A DNA stretch of 64,000 bases from assembly GCF_009758125.1 (NCBI RefSeq), contig NZ_WRXO01000003.1, forward strand, positions 434,001 to 498,000, in the 5' to 3' direction. Numbering within the stretch: position 1 is the stretch's first letter; every line of letters starts with the position of its first letter. A program made the position numbers and the translations under genes. Under the pieces are notes generated by a model. It was not told the origin of the DNA. It saw only the letters and a program-made list of their open reading frames with translations, and searched no databases. Below, in pieces: positions 44,860 to 54,158 of this stretch. The DNA comes from Chitinophaga oryziterrae. GTDB taxonomy: Bacteria; Bacteroidota; Bacteroidia; Chitinophagales; Chitinophagaceae.

Positions 44860-45221
44860 GGCTTGTTTTTTCAGTACGTTGGAATTTATAAAGTATAAGT
44901 GGATTGCTAAATTAAGCGTCAAATTAACATTTATTATTAAAATAGATGTCAAATTGACGATTAATAATAAAAAATCATTAATTTACCTTCTGAGAAGATT
45001 CCACGTAGATAATATAAGTTAGAGAAAACGTATTCCAGGTTATGAAATGTACAGAGCATGGTTAATATTTACCTGAACTAAGAGATAAGCATCTTTCCCA
45101 ACGGAAGCTTTTTAATGGCCTGGAATGTCACCAGAAGCAGTACGTTGTGATTTTCTTGTACAATATGACAATGGCATAATTTTAAAGTGATGCCAATACT
45201 TTATTTAAATCTGTTATAAAA
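44860..45221. other. Divergent control region between GH31 and GH51
   Basis: 362 non-coding bases separate the start codons of two divergent glycosidase genes. The part near GH31 holds a direct repeat of the palindromic element (listed separately). The part near GH51 is AT-rich with no clear additional motif that I can defend. Confidence 0.7.
44918..44958. promoter_or_regulatory. Paired operator candidates (30 bp apart)
   Basis: GTCAAATTAAC (44918-44928) and the perfect palindrome GTCAAATTGAC (44948-44958) lie on the same strand 30 bp apart, about three helical turns. Both are followed by a (C/G)A(T)TTA(A)T-type tail. The second, with its flanks, matches the element before GH127 (38309-38360). 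The position in a divergent promoter fits a repressor or activator of GH31 and GH51. Confidence 0.65.
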
Positions 45222-47219
45222 ATGGGCTTTATTAAATATATAAGGAGTAATTCATTTTACGGAATTACTATACTTCTATTCACGCTTTTCTGTTTATTGT
45301 CAACCGGCAGTATCTATGCTCAACGCAGTGTGGGTGAGACTAATAAAAGAATACATGCAGATGGAAAACCGATCTCTCCAAATTTGTTTGGGGTCTTTTT
45401 CGAAGATCTCAGTTATGCAGCAGATGGTGGCCTGTATGCAGAATTGATTCAAAACAGATCATTTGAGTATGCTCCGGACGACCGGAAAGACTGGCAGCCA
45501 TTTACTGCATGGGAATATCTTACAAAGGGCTATGGATATGGAACAGTTTCTGTGGAAACCAGGGAGCCGGTCCATCCAAACAATCCTCATTACATTGTTC
45601 TGAAGGTAGAGGATGCAGGCCAGGAGGGCGTTGGTTTAATCAACTACGGTTTTGATGGGATCGTGATCAGAACTGGTGAAAAGTATAATTTTTCAATTTT
45701 CACCCGCCTGATTTCGGGGCAATCCATGCCATTATCCATACAGTTACGAAGTAAAAAGGGGGATGTTTATGGTGAGGTTACTGTAACTGCGGATACAAAA
45801 GAATGGAATAAGTATTCCGCTGTCATTGAAGCCACACATAATGATGACAGCGCTGTTTTAGCCATTACTGCAAAAGATAAAGGTACCCTGGCAATAGACA
45901 TGGTTTCGCTGATCCCGGACAAAACTTTCCATGGAAGGGTAAATGGTATGCGATCTGATCTTGGACAGGCAATTGCAGATCTGAAACCTGCATTCATGCG
46001 CTTCCCTGGTGGTTGCCTTGTTCACGGTGACGGATTGGAGAATATGTATCGCTGGAAAAACACTATAGGACCGGTGGAACAGCGTAAGGAGCAACGGAAT
46101 ATCTGGAATTATCATCAGTCTGTTGGCCTTGGATATTTCGAATACTTCCAGTTCTGCGAAGACATAGGTGCTAAACCATTGCCGGTTGTGCCGGCTGCAG
46201 TGAGTTGTCAGAATTCGGGAGGTACCTGGAAAATAGGAGGGACAGGACAGCGGGGATTACCTATGGATGAAATGCCTGATTATATTACGGAAGTGCTGGA
46301 CCTTATTGAATACGCCAATGGCCCGGTTACCTCCACCTGGGGGGCAAAAAGAGCGGCTGCAGGTCATCCTGCGTCCTTTCACCTGGAGTTCCTGGGCATC
46401 GGCAATGAAGACAAACAAACGCCGGAATTCAGGGAGCGTTTCAAGCTGATTTACGACGTGGTTAAAAGTAAACATCCTGAAATCACGATTATAGGAACAG
46501 TAGGGCCTAGCCCGGCTGGAGAAGACTACGAACTGGGATGGAAATTTGCCAATGAGAATGCGTTGCCGATGGTAGATGAGCATTATTATGAAAAACCAGA
46601 ATGGTTCCTGGCGAATACAGGCCGTTATGATAATTATGACCGCAAAAAAACAAAAGTATACCTGGGGGAGTATGCCTCATGGGGCAATACACTATTCAAT
46701 GCGCTTGCTGAAGCCGTTTATATGACTTCGCTTGAGCGTAACGGGGATGTGGTTAATATGGCTTCTTATGCGCCTCTTTTAGCAAGGATGGGGCATACAT
46801 CCTGGAATCCCAACCTTATTTATTTTACGGGTACTGAAGTTACTCTTACCCCTAATTATTATGTACAGCAATTGTTTTCAAACAATAAAGGGGACATTTA
46901 TTACCCGGATATCGTTTCGTTTAAGGGGACTAATGTAGCAGCATCTTGTGTAAAAGATAGTAAAACAGGAGATCTGATCCTTAAACTGGTAAATGGGGGG
47001 GAGGCCACTGTACAGGCTCAAGCCGATCTTTCCGGCTTCAGGTCTTTAAATAGGGATGCCACACTTACTTTTTTGAGTGGCCGGAATGAAGCGAAAGAAA
47101 ATGTAGTTCCGGTAAAAACTGTTTTAAGGCTGGAAAAACGATTCACATACAATATGACACCGCATTCGTTATCTGTCATCAGGATAAAATCAAAAAAGAT
47201 AATATCCACATATGAATGA
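45222..47219 (+). CDS. GH51 alpha-L-arabinofuranosidase
   Basis: Exported (long signal ending FCLLSTGSIYAQ) 665-aa enzyme that cleaves alpha-L-arabinofuranose from arabinans or arabinoxylans. The opening ISPNLFGVFFEDLSYAADGGLYAELIQNRSFE is typical. A CBM-like beta insert (about 100-250) lies before the barrel. GIGNED carries the acid/base Glu396, YLGEYAS the nucleophile Glu483, and MRFPGGCLVHGD is the signature of the sugar-binding loop. Its last eight bases overlap the start of the ECF sigma gene, so the two are translationally coupled. The divergent control region with palindromic elements is upstream. Confidence 0.95.
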   Translation: MGFIKYIRSNSFYGITILLFTLFCLLSTGSIYAQRSVGETNKRIHADGKPISPNLFGVFFEDLSYAADGGLYAELIQNRSFEYAPDDRKDWQPFTAWEYLTKGYGYGTVSVETREPVHPNNPHYIVLKVEDAGQEGVGLINYGFDGIVIRTGEKYNFSIFTRLISGQSMPLSIQLRSKKGDVYGEVTVTADTKEWNKYSAVIEATHNDDSAVLAITAKDKGTLAIDMVSLIPDKTFHGRVNGMRSDLGQAIADLKPAFMRFPGGCLVHGDGLENMYRWKNTIGPVEQRKEQRNIWNYHQSVGLGYFEYFQFCEDIGAKPLPVVPAAVSCQNSGGTWKIGGTGQRGLPMDEMPDYITEVLDLIEYANGPVTSTWGAKRAAAGHPASFHLEFLGIGNEDKQTPEFRERFKLIYDVVKSKHPEITIIGTVGPSPAGEDYELGWKFANENALPMVDEHYYEKPEWFLANTGRYDNYDRKKTKVYLGEYASWGNTLFNALAEAVYMTSLERNGDVVNMASYAPLLARMGHTSWNPNLIYFTGTEVTLTPNYYVQQLFSNNKGDIYYPDIVSFKGTNVAASCVKDSKTGDLILKLVNGGEATVQAQADLSGFRSLNRDATLTFLSGRNEAKENVVPVKTVLRLEKRFTYNMTPHSLSVIRIKSKKIISTYE

Positions 47220-47805
47220 TATGCATCTTCAACAATATGCAGACGATGTCCTTTTAAATTTGCTTAAAGAGGATAACAAGGAAGCATTTGATGTTATCTA
47301 TATGAGGTATTGGGAGCGGTTGTACTTTTATCTTGTAAAAGCAATTAAGAATACAGAAGAAGCTGAAGATATCCTTCAGGAGGTATTTGTTTCATTATGG
47401 AAGCGCCGTAATAATCTGGAGGGTATTGAGTCCCTCTCTGCCTACCTTTTTTCCTGTGTGCGATACAGTGGCTTCAGGTATATTCGTAATGAAATTAAAA
47501 AGAATGATTTCAGGAAATCATGGAATTCCCTCTTTCATGAGGAAGATAATCTACCTGAAATGCAACTCGCTGCAAATGAGTTGTCAAGGATGTTAAATAA
47601 GGAAATTGATAAGCTACCCATTAAAATGCGGGAAGTATTTATCCTAAGTAGAAAAGAGGAACTCTCATATAAGGAAATTGCTCATAAGCTTAACATCTCT
47701 GATAAAACGGTTAAGAAACAAATTAGTAATGCCTTAAAGTATTTGCACCTAAAGCTGAACGGGAAAGCATTCCTCCTCTTATTTTTTCTCATTAAGTTAT
47801 TCTGA
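47212..47805 (+). CDS. ECF-type RNA polymerase sigma factor (FecI-like)
   Basis: A 197-aa ECF sigma factor. Region 2 (FDVIYMRYWERLYFYLVKAIKNTEEAEDILQEVFVSLW) and region 4 (LPIKMREVFILSRKEELSYKEIAHKLNISDKTVKKQISNA) are present; a short hydrophobic tail is a common Bacteroidota feature. Held by the FecR protein encoded 190 bp downstream until SusC signals substrate import, it would direct transcription of the susC/susD genes behind it. ATG 47212 lies inside the last codons of GH51, so sigma synthesis is linked to expression of that enzyme. Confidence 0.93.
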   Translation: MNDMHLQQYADDVLLNLLKEDNKEAFDVIYMRYWERLYFYLVKAIKNTEEAEDILQEVFVSLWKRRNNLEGIESLSAYLFSCVRYSGFRYIRNEIKKNDFRKSWNSLFHEEDNLPEMQLAANELSRMLNKEIDKLPIKMREVFILSRKEELSYKEIAHKLNISDKTVKKQISNALKYLHLKLNGKAFLLLFFLIKLF

Positions 47806-47995
47806 CCCCAATTATAAATTTTTATCATTGAGATTCAATTAATTGATAAAAATTTTATTTTCTCCTACTACCAAGCGCTCTTTTTGTACACTTCTTTATT
47901 ATCCACATGAAATGATTGATTTCGTATTGAACTTTAACTGTTATGAAAATTGTACTTGTCGCTGATCTGATGTTCCTCAATTCAAGTCGCTTCTA

Positions 47996-48940
47996 ATGGA
48001 AGAAAAAGAGATTAAAAATCTGCTGGACCTTTATTTTAAAGGGGAATGTACACCCGCTGAAAAAAGGTACCTCGAATCAATGTTTGATCAGCTTTCCATG
48101 CACGGAGAATTTGATGAGAAAACAATTGACAGGGAGGCTGTCATGCATAGGTTAAAGGGAAAAATAGACAGGCAGATCAGAAGGGAAAGATTTATTACGC
48201 TTCCTGTTATGCTAAGGGTGGCTGCTGCTGTATTCCTGATTACTTCTGTTGCTGCATTCTTTTATTATAAAAGCACCGGGTTCAGTCGGGTTCAGTACGT
48301 AATTACTACCGTCCCAAAGGGGCAGAGAATGAAACTGACTTTAAGCGATGGTTCTACCGTGATGCTAAATGCCGGCTCACGAATCCGGTACCCGGAAAAA
48401 TTTAACCGCGAAACAAGGAGTGTAACATTATTAGAAGGAGAAGCTTTTTTTGATGTAAAACGTAACGATGAAAAACCTTTCGTGGTAGAAACGCCGGGAA
48501 CACAGACACAGGTATTGGGAACTGCTTTCAATGTGCAGGCATACCAGGCATTTAAAGAGGTGAAAGTGACCGTAATGCGTGGTAAGGTGGCCGTAAAAGA
48601 AGCAGGGACAGGGGAACAAAAGCCTGTTTTACTGTTACCTGATGAGCAGGTTATAGTAAATACAGCTACCGGATATCAGACGAAAAAGCACATAAATGCA
48701 AATGAAAGTATAGGCTGGATGCAGGGCAAATTCCTGTTCAGAAATGAGACACTAATGAACGTTGCGCTGATTTTAGAAAATAGCTATAATGTTAAAATAG
48801 AATTTAACAAAGAAACAACTAAGGAAATCCGGTTCACTGCAAATTTTAATTCAACGGATTCACTGGAAAAAATTCTTTTTGCTATTGCTAAAGCAAATGG
48901 GATCACCTATTCAATTAATGATAAGATTGTTCGATTCTGA
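47996..48940 (+). CDS. FecR-family anti-sigma factor
   Basis: A 314-aa inner-membrane anti-sigma/sensor. The cytoplasmic N-terminal part has the short sigma-binding helical region (LLDLYFKGECTPAEKRYLESMF); the single transmembrane helix is near 72-90 (VMLRVAAAVFLITSVAAFFYY). Periplasmically there is the FecR domain (TVPKGQRMKLTLSDGSTVMLNAGSRIRYP, GEAFFDVKRNDEKPFVVET) and a STN-like C-terminus (LMNVALILENSYNVKIEF, ITYSINDKIVRF), which meets the STN domain of SusC. Lies between the sigma and SusC genes. Confidence 0.93.
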   Translation: MEEKEIKNLLDLYFKGECTPAEKRYLESMFDQLSMHGEFDEKTIDREAVMHRLKGKIDRQIRRERFITLPVMLRVAAAVFLITSVAAFFYYKSTGFSRVQYVITTVPKGQRMKLTLSDGSTVMLNAGSRIRYPEKFNRETRSVTLLEGEAFFDVKRNDEKPFVVETPGTQTQVLGTAFNVQAYQAFKEVKVTVMRGKVAVKEAGTGEQKPVLLLPDEQVIVNTATGYQTKKHINANESIGWMQGKFLFRNETLMNVALILENSYNVKIEFNKETTKEIRFTANFNSTDSLEKILFAIAKANGITYSINDKIVRF

Positions 48941-49107
48941 TACAAACATTCATCAACCAAACAGAAATTATTATGCGCTGAAAAATTACCACGAGATAAT
49001 CTGTATTAGCAATGAAAAAAAAGATCAGTTCATAAACATCACTTCCTGATCTGATCAGCCGATTTTAGAAAAAGCTTCCATTTATTAAACCAAACCACGC
49101 AAATGTT

Positions 49108-52100
49108 ATGAAAAAATTCATTTGGTATAATCTCTATGCCTTCCGGAAAACGATGAGTATTAGTTGCAAAATATTCTTAATCATTACGTTAGGGACACAA
49201 ATATTATTTGCCGGTTCTTCAACAGGACAAACTGCGAAAGAGATAAAAATAAACCTGCAGTTTGAAAGCACAACATTACAGGATGTTTTAACTGCTATGC
49301 AGAAAAAGAGTGGTTTAGGATTTGTTTTCAATGACAAATTGGTTTCTAATTACAGGAATGTATCCGTTTCTGCTAACAGGGAATCAGTTACTGCTATCCT
49401 GGATAAGATCCTTAAGAATACCAATCTGGACTACCTGGAAAAAGATAATCTGATCATTATAGTTGAAAAGAAAGCAAAGGCTACTACTCAAAACGCAAAT
49501 ACCTCCAAAGAATTCTTTGAGCAAATTACCATAAAGGGTAAAGTAACGGATGAGAACGGGACACCCTTAATTGGTGTAAGTGTCAAAGTAAAAGGAGGAC
49601 ATGCCGGCACCTCTACGGATATTTCCGGACAATATACGCTTACAGTGAATGAAGGGACTGTAGTACTTATATTTTCTTATATAGGATTTCAGGATAAAGA
49701 GATACCTGTAGCAGGCAATTCATCTATGGATGTTGTGATGAAAGTAACGGTAGAGAATCTCCGGGAAGCTGTAGTAATTGGCTATGGAACACAGAAAAGA
49801 GCAGATGTAACCAGTGCTGTTGCTTCCGTAAAGGCGGAGAATTTTGTTAAAGGGCCGGTAGTTGATGCTGGTCAGTTATTACAAGGTAAGGTTGCTGGTT
49901 TAACTATTTCAAATACCAGCGGTAACCCTACCGGTGGATCGCAAATTTTACTCCGGGGCAACACCACCCTATATGGCGCTAATACTAATCCTTTAGTAAT
50001 CATTGACGGGATTCCGGGTGATCTCAAAACGGTATCTCCGGAAGACATCGAGTCTGTAGATGTGTTAAAAGATGGTTCATCTGCCGCTATTTATGGCGTA
50101 AGAGGCTCTAATGGTGTAATTATCATCACCACTAAGAGAGCAAGTGGAAGGATCACCAACAGCGTTGACTATAGCGTTTATGCAACTACCCAGGTGATCG
50201 CGAAAAAACTGGATATGCTTACTGCACAGGATTACCGGGACCAGATTAAAGCTGGAACAAGACTCGCCTCATGGGATGCCGGAAGTAATACCGACTGGCT
50301 GAAAGAAACGACCCGTACACCGTTAACACACGTGCATAACCTGACTATAAGAGGTGGTAACAGCACAACAAACTACCTGGCTTCCGGAAATTACCGTGCA
50401 ATGGAGGGCATTTTCAGGAAGAGCGATAACAATACATTTACGGGAAGAATAGATGTGAACCATAGCATGTGGGATAATAAGCTAAAGCTTAATATCGGAA
50501 TACTTAATCAGACCAATAATTATACACGAAATAATAATGGGGATAACAGCTTTAATGGCTGGATATACAGACAAACGATCATACGTAATCCTACAGAGCC
50601 GGTACGCGATTCTGCCGGTAATTTCTATGAGCAAACGGGCAATTTTGATTACGAAAATCCTATGGGATTGCTGTATGAAAGTGATGGGGAATCTAAAAAT
50701 GTAAACTCCCGTATGAATGCTACTATTAGTTACAAGCCTGTTAGTAATTTAAAACTGTCTGCCCTTTTTTCCTACTCAAGGTTTAATGGGAACAATGGAT
50801 ATTCAGAAAGCAAAAAGCATATTTCTACCATTAAAAGCGGTTTAAATGGTTTTGCATCCGTAAGTTCCAGCATGTCTATTGACCGCTTGACAGAATGGAC
50901 TGCGGAATATTCCAAATCCTTAAAAGACCACCACTTTGTAGTTTTAGGCGGTTATGCTTACCAGGAAAATGTCTCTTCTGGCACGTATGCGGACAACCAG
51001 GATTTCCCGACTGATCTCTTTAGTTATAATAACCTGGGATTAGGCGAAGGGATAAAGAATAAACTGGCCAATATGAGCAGTTATAAAACAGAGACAAACC
51101 TGATCAGTTTTTTTGGAAGACTAAATTATAGCTATAAAGATAAATATCTGCTGTTGGCAAGTTTAAGAAGAGAGGGGGCCAGTCAGTTGTATGGAGCCCT
51201 TAGTCCCTGGGGTAATTTCTGGGCTGTTTCAGGAGGCTGGAGAATTTCCAATGAAAACTTCATGAAAGATCAGAAATTGTTTGATGATATAAAACTGCGT
51301 GCAGGTTATGGAATAACAGGAAACCCACCATCAGCAGGTTTTCTCAGTCAGCCGTTAATAAACTACGGTGACTATGTATATTCTAATGGTCAGTGGACAA
51401 GGATCCTGGTCCCTGCCACTAATGCGAACCCGTATATCAGATGGGAAGAAAAAGCAGAAGCAAATATTGGCCTTGACTTTAGTTTATTAAAAGGAAGAAT
51501 AAGTGGTAGTGTGGATGTTTATAATCGCCGGATCACAGGATTGCTTTATAACTATGCAGTGCCAAGTCCTCCGAATTTATACCCCAGTACAACAGCTAAT
51601 GTGGGTAAAATGGAAAATAAAGGCTTAGAAATAATGCTGAATTTCGTACCGGTAAAATCAAAGGATTTTGTCTGGACAACAAGCGTTAATTTCTCTACCA
51701 ATTCAAATAAATTAATCAGTTTATCAAACGAACTGTACCAAACCACCACTCCGTATTTCACTACAGGATTTGCAGGTATCCCCGTTCAGACTTTTACCAA
51801 TATTGTAACCGTCGGCAAGGGTATTGGCGATTTCTACGGATATAAGGTTATTGACATTGATGCTAATGGGAAGTGGATCTATGAAGGCAGAGATGGCAAA
51901 CCTGTTAATTACGATAATTTCGCACATAGCTTTGAAGACAAAAAAGTGATTGGTAATGGCCTGCCCAAATATTATGCAGGTTGGAATAATAGTTTCTCCT
52001 ATAAGAAATTCGATGTAAGTATTACAATGAGAGGTGCTTTTGATTATCAGATCATCAACTCTCAAAGGATGTATATGGAAAACCCCGCCATCCAGAATTA

Positions 52101-52425
52101 TAATATCCTGAAATCCGCTTACGATCCTGTTTTTGGTAAAACAACATTGAAAGTAAATGCATTAGAGTTTAACAGCTACTATGTAGAGAACGGGAATTTC
52201 TGGAAGGTAGATAACATAACGCTGGGCTACACTTTCAATAACATAAAAAGCAATTATGTTAAGGGAGCGCGCATCTATGTATCAACCTTAAATACGTTTA
52301 TCATTACCAAATACAAGGGATTGGATCCGGAAGTAAACCGGCTTGGCTTAAATCCGGGTATGGATGATCGTGATAAGTATCCTACTACCCGTTCATTTAC
52401 CTTAGGAGTGAATGTGAATTTTTAA
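49108..52425 (+). CDS. SusC/RagA-type TonB-dependent transporter with STN domain
   Basis: A 1105-aa outer-membrane transporter with signal peptide (FLIITLGTQILFAGSSTGQ). Order: STN domain (about 48-118, LQFESTTLQDVLTAMQKKSG), carboxypeptidase-regulatory-like domain (about 144-220, GKVTDENGTPLIGVSV), plug with DIESVDVLKDGSSAAIYG, and a barrel ending in LGVNVNF with terminal Phe. The STN domain relays substrate transport to FecR. It is paired with SusD 18 bp downstream. The substrate, judged from neighbours, is an arabinose-containing oligosaccharide. Confidence 0.95.
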   Translation: MKKFIWYNLYAFRKTMSISCKIFLIITLGTQILFAGSSTGQTAKEIKINLQFESTTLQDVLTAMQKKSGLGFVFNDKLVSNYRNVSVSANRESVTAILDKILKNTNLDYLEKDNLIIIVEKKAKATTQNANTSKEFFEQITIKGKVTDENGTPLIGVSVKVKGGHAGTSTDISGQYTLTVNEGTVVLIFSYIGFQDKEIPVAGNSSMDVVMKVTVENLREAVVIGYGTQKRADVTSAVASVKAENFVKGPVVDAGQLLQGKVAGLTISNTSGNPTGGSQILLRGNTTLYGANTNPLVIIDGIPGDLKTVSPEDIESVDVLKDGSSAAIYGVRGSNGVIIITTKRASGRITNSVDYSVYATTQVIAKKLDMLTAQDYRDQIKAGTRLASWDAGSNTDWLKETTRTPLTHVHNLTIRGGNSTTNYLASGNYRAMEGIFRKSDNNTFTGRIDVNHSMWDNKLKLNIGILNQTNNYTRNNNGDNSFNGWIYRQTIIRNPTEPVRDSAGNFYEQTGNFDYENPMGLLYESDGESKNVNSRMNATISYKPVSNLKLSALFSYSRFNGNNGYSESKKHISTIKSGLNGFASVSSSMSIDRLTEWTAEYSKSLKDHHFVVLGGYAYQENVSSGTYADNQDFPTDLFSYNNLGLGEGIKNKLANMSSYKTETNLISFFGRLNYSYKDKYLLLASLRREGASQLYGALSPWGNFWAVSGGWRISNENFMKDQKLFDDIKLRAGYGITGNPPSAGFLSQPLINYGDYVYSNGQWTRILVPATNANPYIRWEEKAEANIGLDFSLLKGRISGSVDVYNRRITGLLYNYAVPSPPNLYPSTTANVGKMENKGLEIMLNFVPVKSKDFVWTTSVNFSTNSNKLISLSNELYQTTTPYFTTGFAGIPVQTFTNIVTVGKGIGDFYGYKVIDIDANGKWIYEGRDGKPVNYDNFAHSFEDKKVIGNGLPKYYAGWNNSFSYKKFDVSITMRGAFDYQIINSQRMYMENPAIQNYNILKSAYDPVFGKTTLKVNALEFNSYYVENGNFWKVDNITLGYTFNNIKSNYVKGARIYVSTLNTFIITKYKGLDPEVNRLGLNPGMDDRDKYPTTRSFTLGVNVNF

Positions 52426-52443
52426 CAATTGAAAAATCAAACG

Positions 52444-54081
52444 ATGAAAAAGCTTGCAAAAATTCATTTATTCATTGCAGCATTTGTTGCTGTAATAACT
52501 ATATCCGCCTGTACTAAATTAAAAAATACGCCCTATACCGCTATTATATCTACCGAATTTAATCCTACCAAATCAGATCTGGCGGCATTAGTAGGAGCCG
52601 GATATTCTCAGTGGCGATTTGTATTGCTGGACTGGAACGGTTTATGGCGGGCACAGGAAGTTACAGGAGATCAACTGGTAATACCTAAACGTCCCTGGGG
52701 CTGGTTTGATGATGGTGTGTATCAACGGTTACATAAACATACCTGGACTACAGATGACGATGTGGTGAATCAAACATGGTCAAGAACATATGCTGGTATC
52801 ACAAACTGTAACAGGATCATTTACCAGATAGAATCCGGACTAATTCCAATTACAGAAGGGAAAGACGCGACGCTGGCGGAATTGAAAGTGTTACGGGCTT
52901 CGTACTATGCAATTTTGTGCGACTTTTATGGTAATGTTCCCATTGTAACAAAGTTTGATCTGCCATCCGGTTTTCTACCTGAACAAAGCACCCGTCTGGA
53001 AGTCTATAATTTTATTGTTAAAGAACTTACGGATAATATCCCTTTATTAAGCGCTGAAAATAATACAGAAACTTACGGGAAGTTTAATAAATGGGCGGCT
53101 TTTACATTACTTGCCAAGATGTATCTGAATGCCGGGATCTATACAGGAACAACAAAATGGACAGAATGTATCGCAGCCTGTGATTCTGTTATCAATTCAA
53201 ATGCCGGTTATATATTAGAGCCTGCCCAGAAAAATGTATTTGTAACAGAAAATCAAAATTCCAAAGAGATCATTTTTGCAATACCAATGGATGAAGATTA
53301 TACAAATAACTGGAATGCTTTTGATCTTCATATGCAAACTCTACAACAGGAGAACCAGGCAACATACAATCTTAAAAATACCCCATGGGGAGGTATATGT
53401 GCGATCCCTCAATTTATAAGTACATATGATGAGAGTGATGCGCGCTACCAGAATAACTGGATAAAAGGTCAGCAATATACTTCGGCAGGTCAGATGCTCT
53501 ATGTTGCGCAGGGAGATTTTACCGGCCAGCCATTGGCTTTTGTCAATGAACTGCCCGGACTTGAAAAAGGGGAATCTGTGCATGGTTTCCGCCTGGGCAA
53601 ATTTGAAATAAAAAAGGGAGCTACCAACAGGTTAAGTAATGACTATCCTGTTTTCCGGTACGCAGACGTACTGATGATGAAGGCAGAATCCCTGCTTCGC
53701 AACGGGCAGGCAGATGCCGCCGCCACAATTGTTACCCAGGTAAGACAGCGGAACTTTACATCAGATCCGGCTAAAGCGGTTGTTACAGGAGCCGAGTTAC
53801 AGTTGGGTAGTTCATACGCATATGGCCTTAAAGACGCGGTAAACAATCAGTATACAACCGAAGGCGGGGCAGATATTCAATATGGCAGATTTTTAGACGA
53901 GTTAGGGTGGGAGTTTGACCAGGAAGGGCACAGGCGTACGGATATGATCAGATTTGGTGCATTTACCACAAAATCATGGTTATCACATGCTGCTACCAAT
54001 AATATCAACAGAACATTGTTCCCGATACCAAGAACTGAAATACAGAAAAATGGCAACCTGAAGCAGAATCAGGGATATTGA
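52444..54081 (+). CDS. SusD/RagB-type surface glycan-binding lipoprotein
   Basis: About 545 aa from ATG 52444 (a TTG lies five codons earlier). Lipoprotein signal with VITISACTK. A TPR-like helical scaffold: NCNRIIYQIE, ADLKVLRASYYAILCDFYG-type segment, KWAAFTLLAKMYLNAGIY, PVFRYADVLMMKAESLLRNG, and the final region EFDQEGHRRTDMIRFGAF with the RRTDM signature, ending LFPIPRTEIQKN. It covers the SusC channel. Last gene of this PUL unit before the shared terminator. Confidence 0.95.
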   Translation: MKKLAKIHLFIAAFVAVITISACTKLKNTPYTAIISTEFNPTKSDLAALVGAGYSQWRFVLLDWNGLWRAQEVTGDQLVIPKRPWGWFDDGVYQRLHKHTWTTDDDVVNQTWSRTYAGITNCNRIIYQIESGLIPITEGKDATLAELKVLRASYYAILCDFYGNVPIVTKFDLPSGFLPEQSTRLEVYNFIVKELTDNIPLLSAENNTETYGKFNKWAAFTLLAKMYLNAGIYTGTTKWTECIAACDSVINSNAGYILEPAQKNVFVTENQNSKEIIFAIPMDEDYTNNWNAFDLHMQTLQQENQATYNLKNTPWGGICAIPQFISTYDESDARYQNNWIKGQQYTSAGQMLYVAQGDFTGQPLAFVNELPGLEKGESVHGFRLGKFEIKKGATNRLSNDYPVFRYADVLMMKAESLLRNGQADAAATIVTQVRQRNFTSDPAKAVVTGAELQLGSSYAYGLKDAVNNQYTTEGGADIQYGRFLDELGWEFDQEGHRRTDMIRFGAFTTKSWLSHAATNNINRTLFPIPRTEIQKNGNLKQNQGY

Positions 54082-54098
54082 TATTTTGTAAGTAGAAT

Positions 54099-54158
54099 AT
54101 ATTTAAGCTATTATAAAGGACCAGAGAAGTCTGATCCTTTATAATAGCTTAAATATTT
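54099..54158. terminator. Shared terminator between SusD and the second FecR gene
   Basis: Arms 54099-54120 and 54135-54156 are perfectly complementary (22 bp), and a four-pair inner stem (CAGA with TCTG) shortens the loop. T and A runs flank both sides. It sits between two converging operons. Confidence 0.85.
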
